NCBI RefSeq assembly: GCF_001613085.1 | Contig: NZ_BDBR01000057.1 | Location: 1-58,712 of the forward strand | DNA length: 58,712 bases | From: Nocardia salmonicida NBRC 13393 | GTDB lineage: Bacteria > Actinomycetota > Actinomycetes > Mycobacteriales > Mycobacteriaceae | Direction of reading: 5' to 3' | Part shown: one piece after another, positions 51,401 through 54,400 of the stretch | Layout of the letters: each line of letters starts with the position of its first letter | How positions within the stretch are numbered: the stretch's first letter is position 1 | Program-made: the position numbers and the translations under genes | Notes under the pieces: model-generated | Told to the model about the DNA's origin: nothing | The model's database searches: none | What the model saw: the letters and a program-made list of their open reading frames with translations, nothing else

Positions 51401-54400
51401 GGCGCGCCCGACGGCTTCGACGACGGGGACGCGATCTACCTCGACCCAACCGCGCGCCACCCAACCCAGCCCGACCAACTCCTCGTGCACCGACCCGAGA
51501 ACCACGAGCTGGCCCGCCAGGCGGCGTTCTGGGTCGACGCGCACGACGCGGCCCGCGCGGGCCTCTACCGGCCGCGCCCGCTGACCGGCCCGCTGTGGCA
51601 CGCGAATGGCCCATCGGTCGAGGACCTCATCGAATTCCCCGTAACGCCAGCGGTTGCCGCGCTGCGCGAGCTGGTCGGCACCGATCCCGCCGCGATCCGC
51701 GCGATGATCCGGGTGACCGACGCGACCGACACGTCGCCGGCTCGGATCGACGTGCTGCTCGCGGTACAGGGTGGGCCGCGCTGGGTGCGGGTCGAGCCGT
51801 ACTACGACGGCGAACTCGAATGGCCGAGCACCCAGGCCAGCTGGCCCCTGCTCATCCTGTTGGCCAACCGCGCCGCCACCGACTACATGGTCGACCAGGC
51901 GGACGCGAGCCGCGCCGAGGACGGCGGCACCGAAGTGTTCTGGAACGGCCGCACCGAGATCATCGACGGCGTCGACCACTACGACGTCCGCGACCCGGCC
52001 GACCCCCGCACTCGACGTCTGGTCGATGATGTGTGGCTCGCCGAGTTCAACGCGCGTTTGGTCGAGGAGACCGCACTGCCCGACTACGCCGCCACCAGTG
52101 ACGATCAACGCCAGCTCGCCGGTGCGCCCGTCTACGTACCGGGCGTGATCCCCGCCGGACCGCTGCGGCTGACAGCGAGCGACGTGGACCCGGCCGACCC
52201 GGTAATCGACCTGTCGACGGTTCTGGTCGATGGGGCGTGGCGGCTCGGCCATCCGCTGTGGGGGTCGAGCGGGCCGCTCCCGCTGGCGCGCACCGGTCAG
52301 GAGGGCGCGGCGTTCGCCGAGCACCGCGACGCTGCCGCGCAACTCAGCGCGCTCGCGGCCGAGAGGCCGGAGATCATCAGGGCCTCGCTGCGGGAAAACC
52401 CGGACAACCGGGCGACCGACACCGTCGAGGTCCGCCTGGTAGTCGACGGGCGGCCTCGCTGGGTTCGGGTCAATCGAGTGAGCGGGCAGTGGCCGATCGC
52501 CCTGTCGACGTCCTCGACCCCGACTCCCGTGTGGGCGCATTTCGTCATCGCCGCGCAGGCGGCGGTGTCGCGCATGGAATTACCTGTGGCACAACCGATT
52601 ACGAATATCGTCTCCCTGGCCGGGTATTCCGGTTCCGCTGTGCTGAGTCACGCGTGGCTCGCCGAACACCACGACCTCGTCCAGCCGCAGGCCGATGTCG
52701 CGCCTCCGAGCTATCGCCCCGACCACGTCGGCTCGTCGTCGCCGCACCGCGCGCCGACTCAGGTCGGCCTCGGCGTCGCGCGCGGTGAGCTGTACAACGG
52801 ATCGACGCCGCGACCGACCGATGTCCGCCAAGGCGGGGTCGCCGACTGCTACCTCCTGGCCAACCTCATCGGCCTCGCCGAGGACAACCCGACCCTGATC
52901 ACCGACATGATCACCGAGGACCGCACCGACGGCGAGCGCACCTTCACCGTTCGCTTTCACGATCCACGCACGGGCGGCCCGACCTGGGTCACCGTCGACG
53001 ACACCTTCCCTGTCGACGCAGACGGTCAGATGATCTACGCCGCGCACGACGAGCACACGCCGCTGTGGGCGGCTGTGATCGAGAAGGCGTGGGCCCAGTT
53101 GCGCGGCGACGGGCTCGGTTACGCGGGCATCGCCATGGGCGCGCTCGGCGATGCCGCCGAGTGGTTGCGGCCACCGTTCGCCGAAGGCGCGGGCGGACGA
53201 CGTCAGCCGACCAGGGCGATCGACGCGCCCCTCGCGGCCACGGCCCTGCACCTCGACCTCGACACCATGGCCGACCTCATCGGCAGCGTCGGCGTCGCGC
53301 GCATGGTGGCGAACTGGTCGACGGGCACACTCGCCGAGCTGACGGTGATCCGCGACGCGGCAGCGGCGGGCGCGGTGCTCGACGCGGCGATGGGCGCTGT
53401 CGTGACCGGCGTGACCGAAGCGATGCGCACGCGGGATCTGGCACCCGACGCCATCACCGGGCTCGATCGGGCCGCGCTCATCGAACTGTTCGGCGACGAG
53501 GCGGTCGCCGAGGCCATCGCCGAGCTCCTCCCGGTCTGGTCGACGCACCCGCGCGCCAACGACCTCCCGACGTTCGCCGCCTTACTGTCCGAGCGATGGG
53601 GTGCGGCGACCGCGAAGCTGGTCGCCGAGCTGGCCGCGTGGGAGTCGACCGAGGCGCTGAGCGCCGATCCGGCCAAGCGCTGGCTCGCCGACCGCATCGA
53701 CTACCTGCTCGACCGTGGTGACACGGTCAACCTCGGCACCAAAGCCGTGCTCCCCGAACAGCTCGCGAACGAACTCGGGCTGCGCCCCGCACACGGTTAT
53801 TCGGTCGCCGCGGTGTTGCGAACCGGTGGTCGGCGCAGCGAACCGGTCGCCATTGTCCTGCGCGACCCCCTCGGCGGATCCGAGATCACCGTCGCGATGG
53901 ACCGCGCGAACCTGTTCAGTGTGCTCGGGACGGCGGGCCCGGGCACCCTCGCCGCTTTCGGGTCCACGCCCGCACTCGGCGCACCCGCCCCGATCCAGGT
54001 CGGCTCGATCGCCGCCCGCCTGAGTCGAGCGCTCCGCCGACTACGCCCGGCCCCCGTCCAGGTTTCCGCTGAAGCGGAACTGGCCCAGCATGATTCGCGA
54101 CGTTTCGGCTTCCGTCGCTGGTGGCGACGGTCGACGCGCAGCACCCAACCGATAGTGGCCGCGCCGCACACCGAACCGACGAGCGGCGCTCAACCGGTTG
54201 CCGACACCGTCGCGATTCAACCCGCACCGACACCGCAGTCGGCGATCCCGATGGTGATCGACGGTTCGGTCCCGCTCACTCGACACGACCCGGACGCCAC
54301 CGAGATGCTCGACACCGGTGTCGTGGCAACCACCCCGACCACCCCGGCGACCGATTGGATCACTGCCTACGACCTCGACGGCCTCGCCCGCGGCCTCGCC

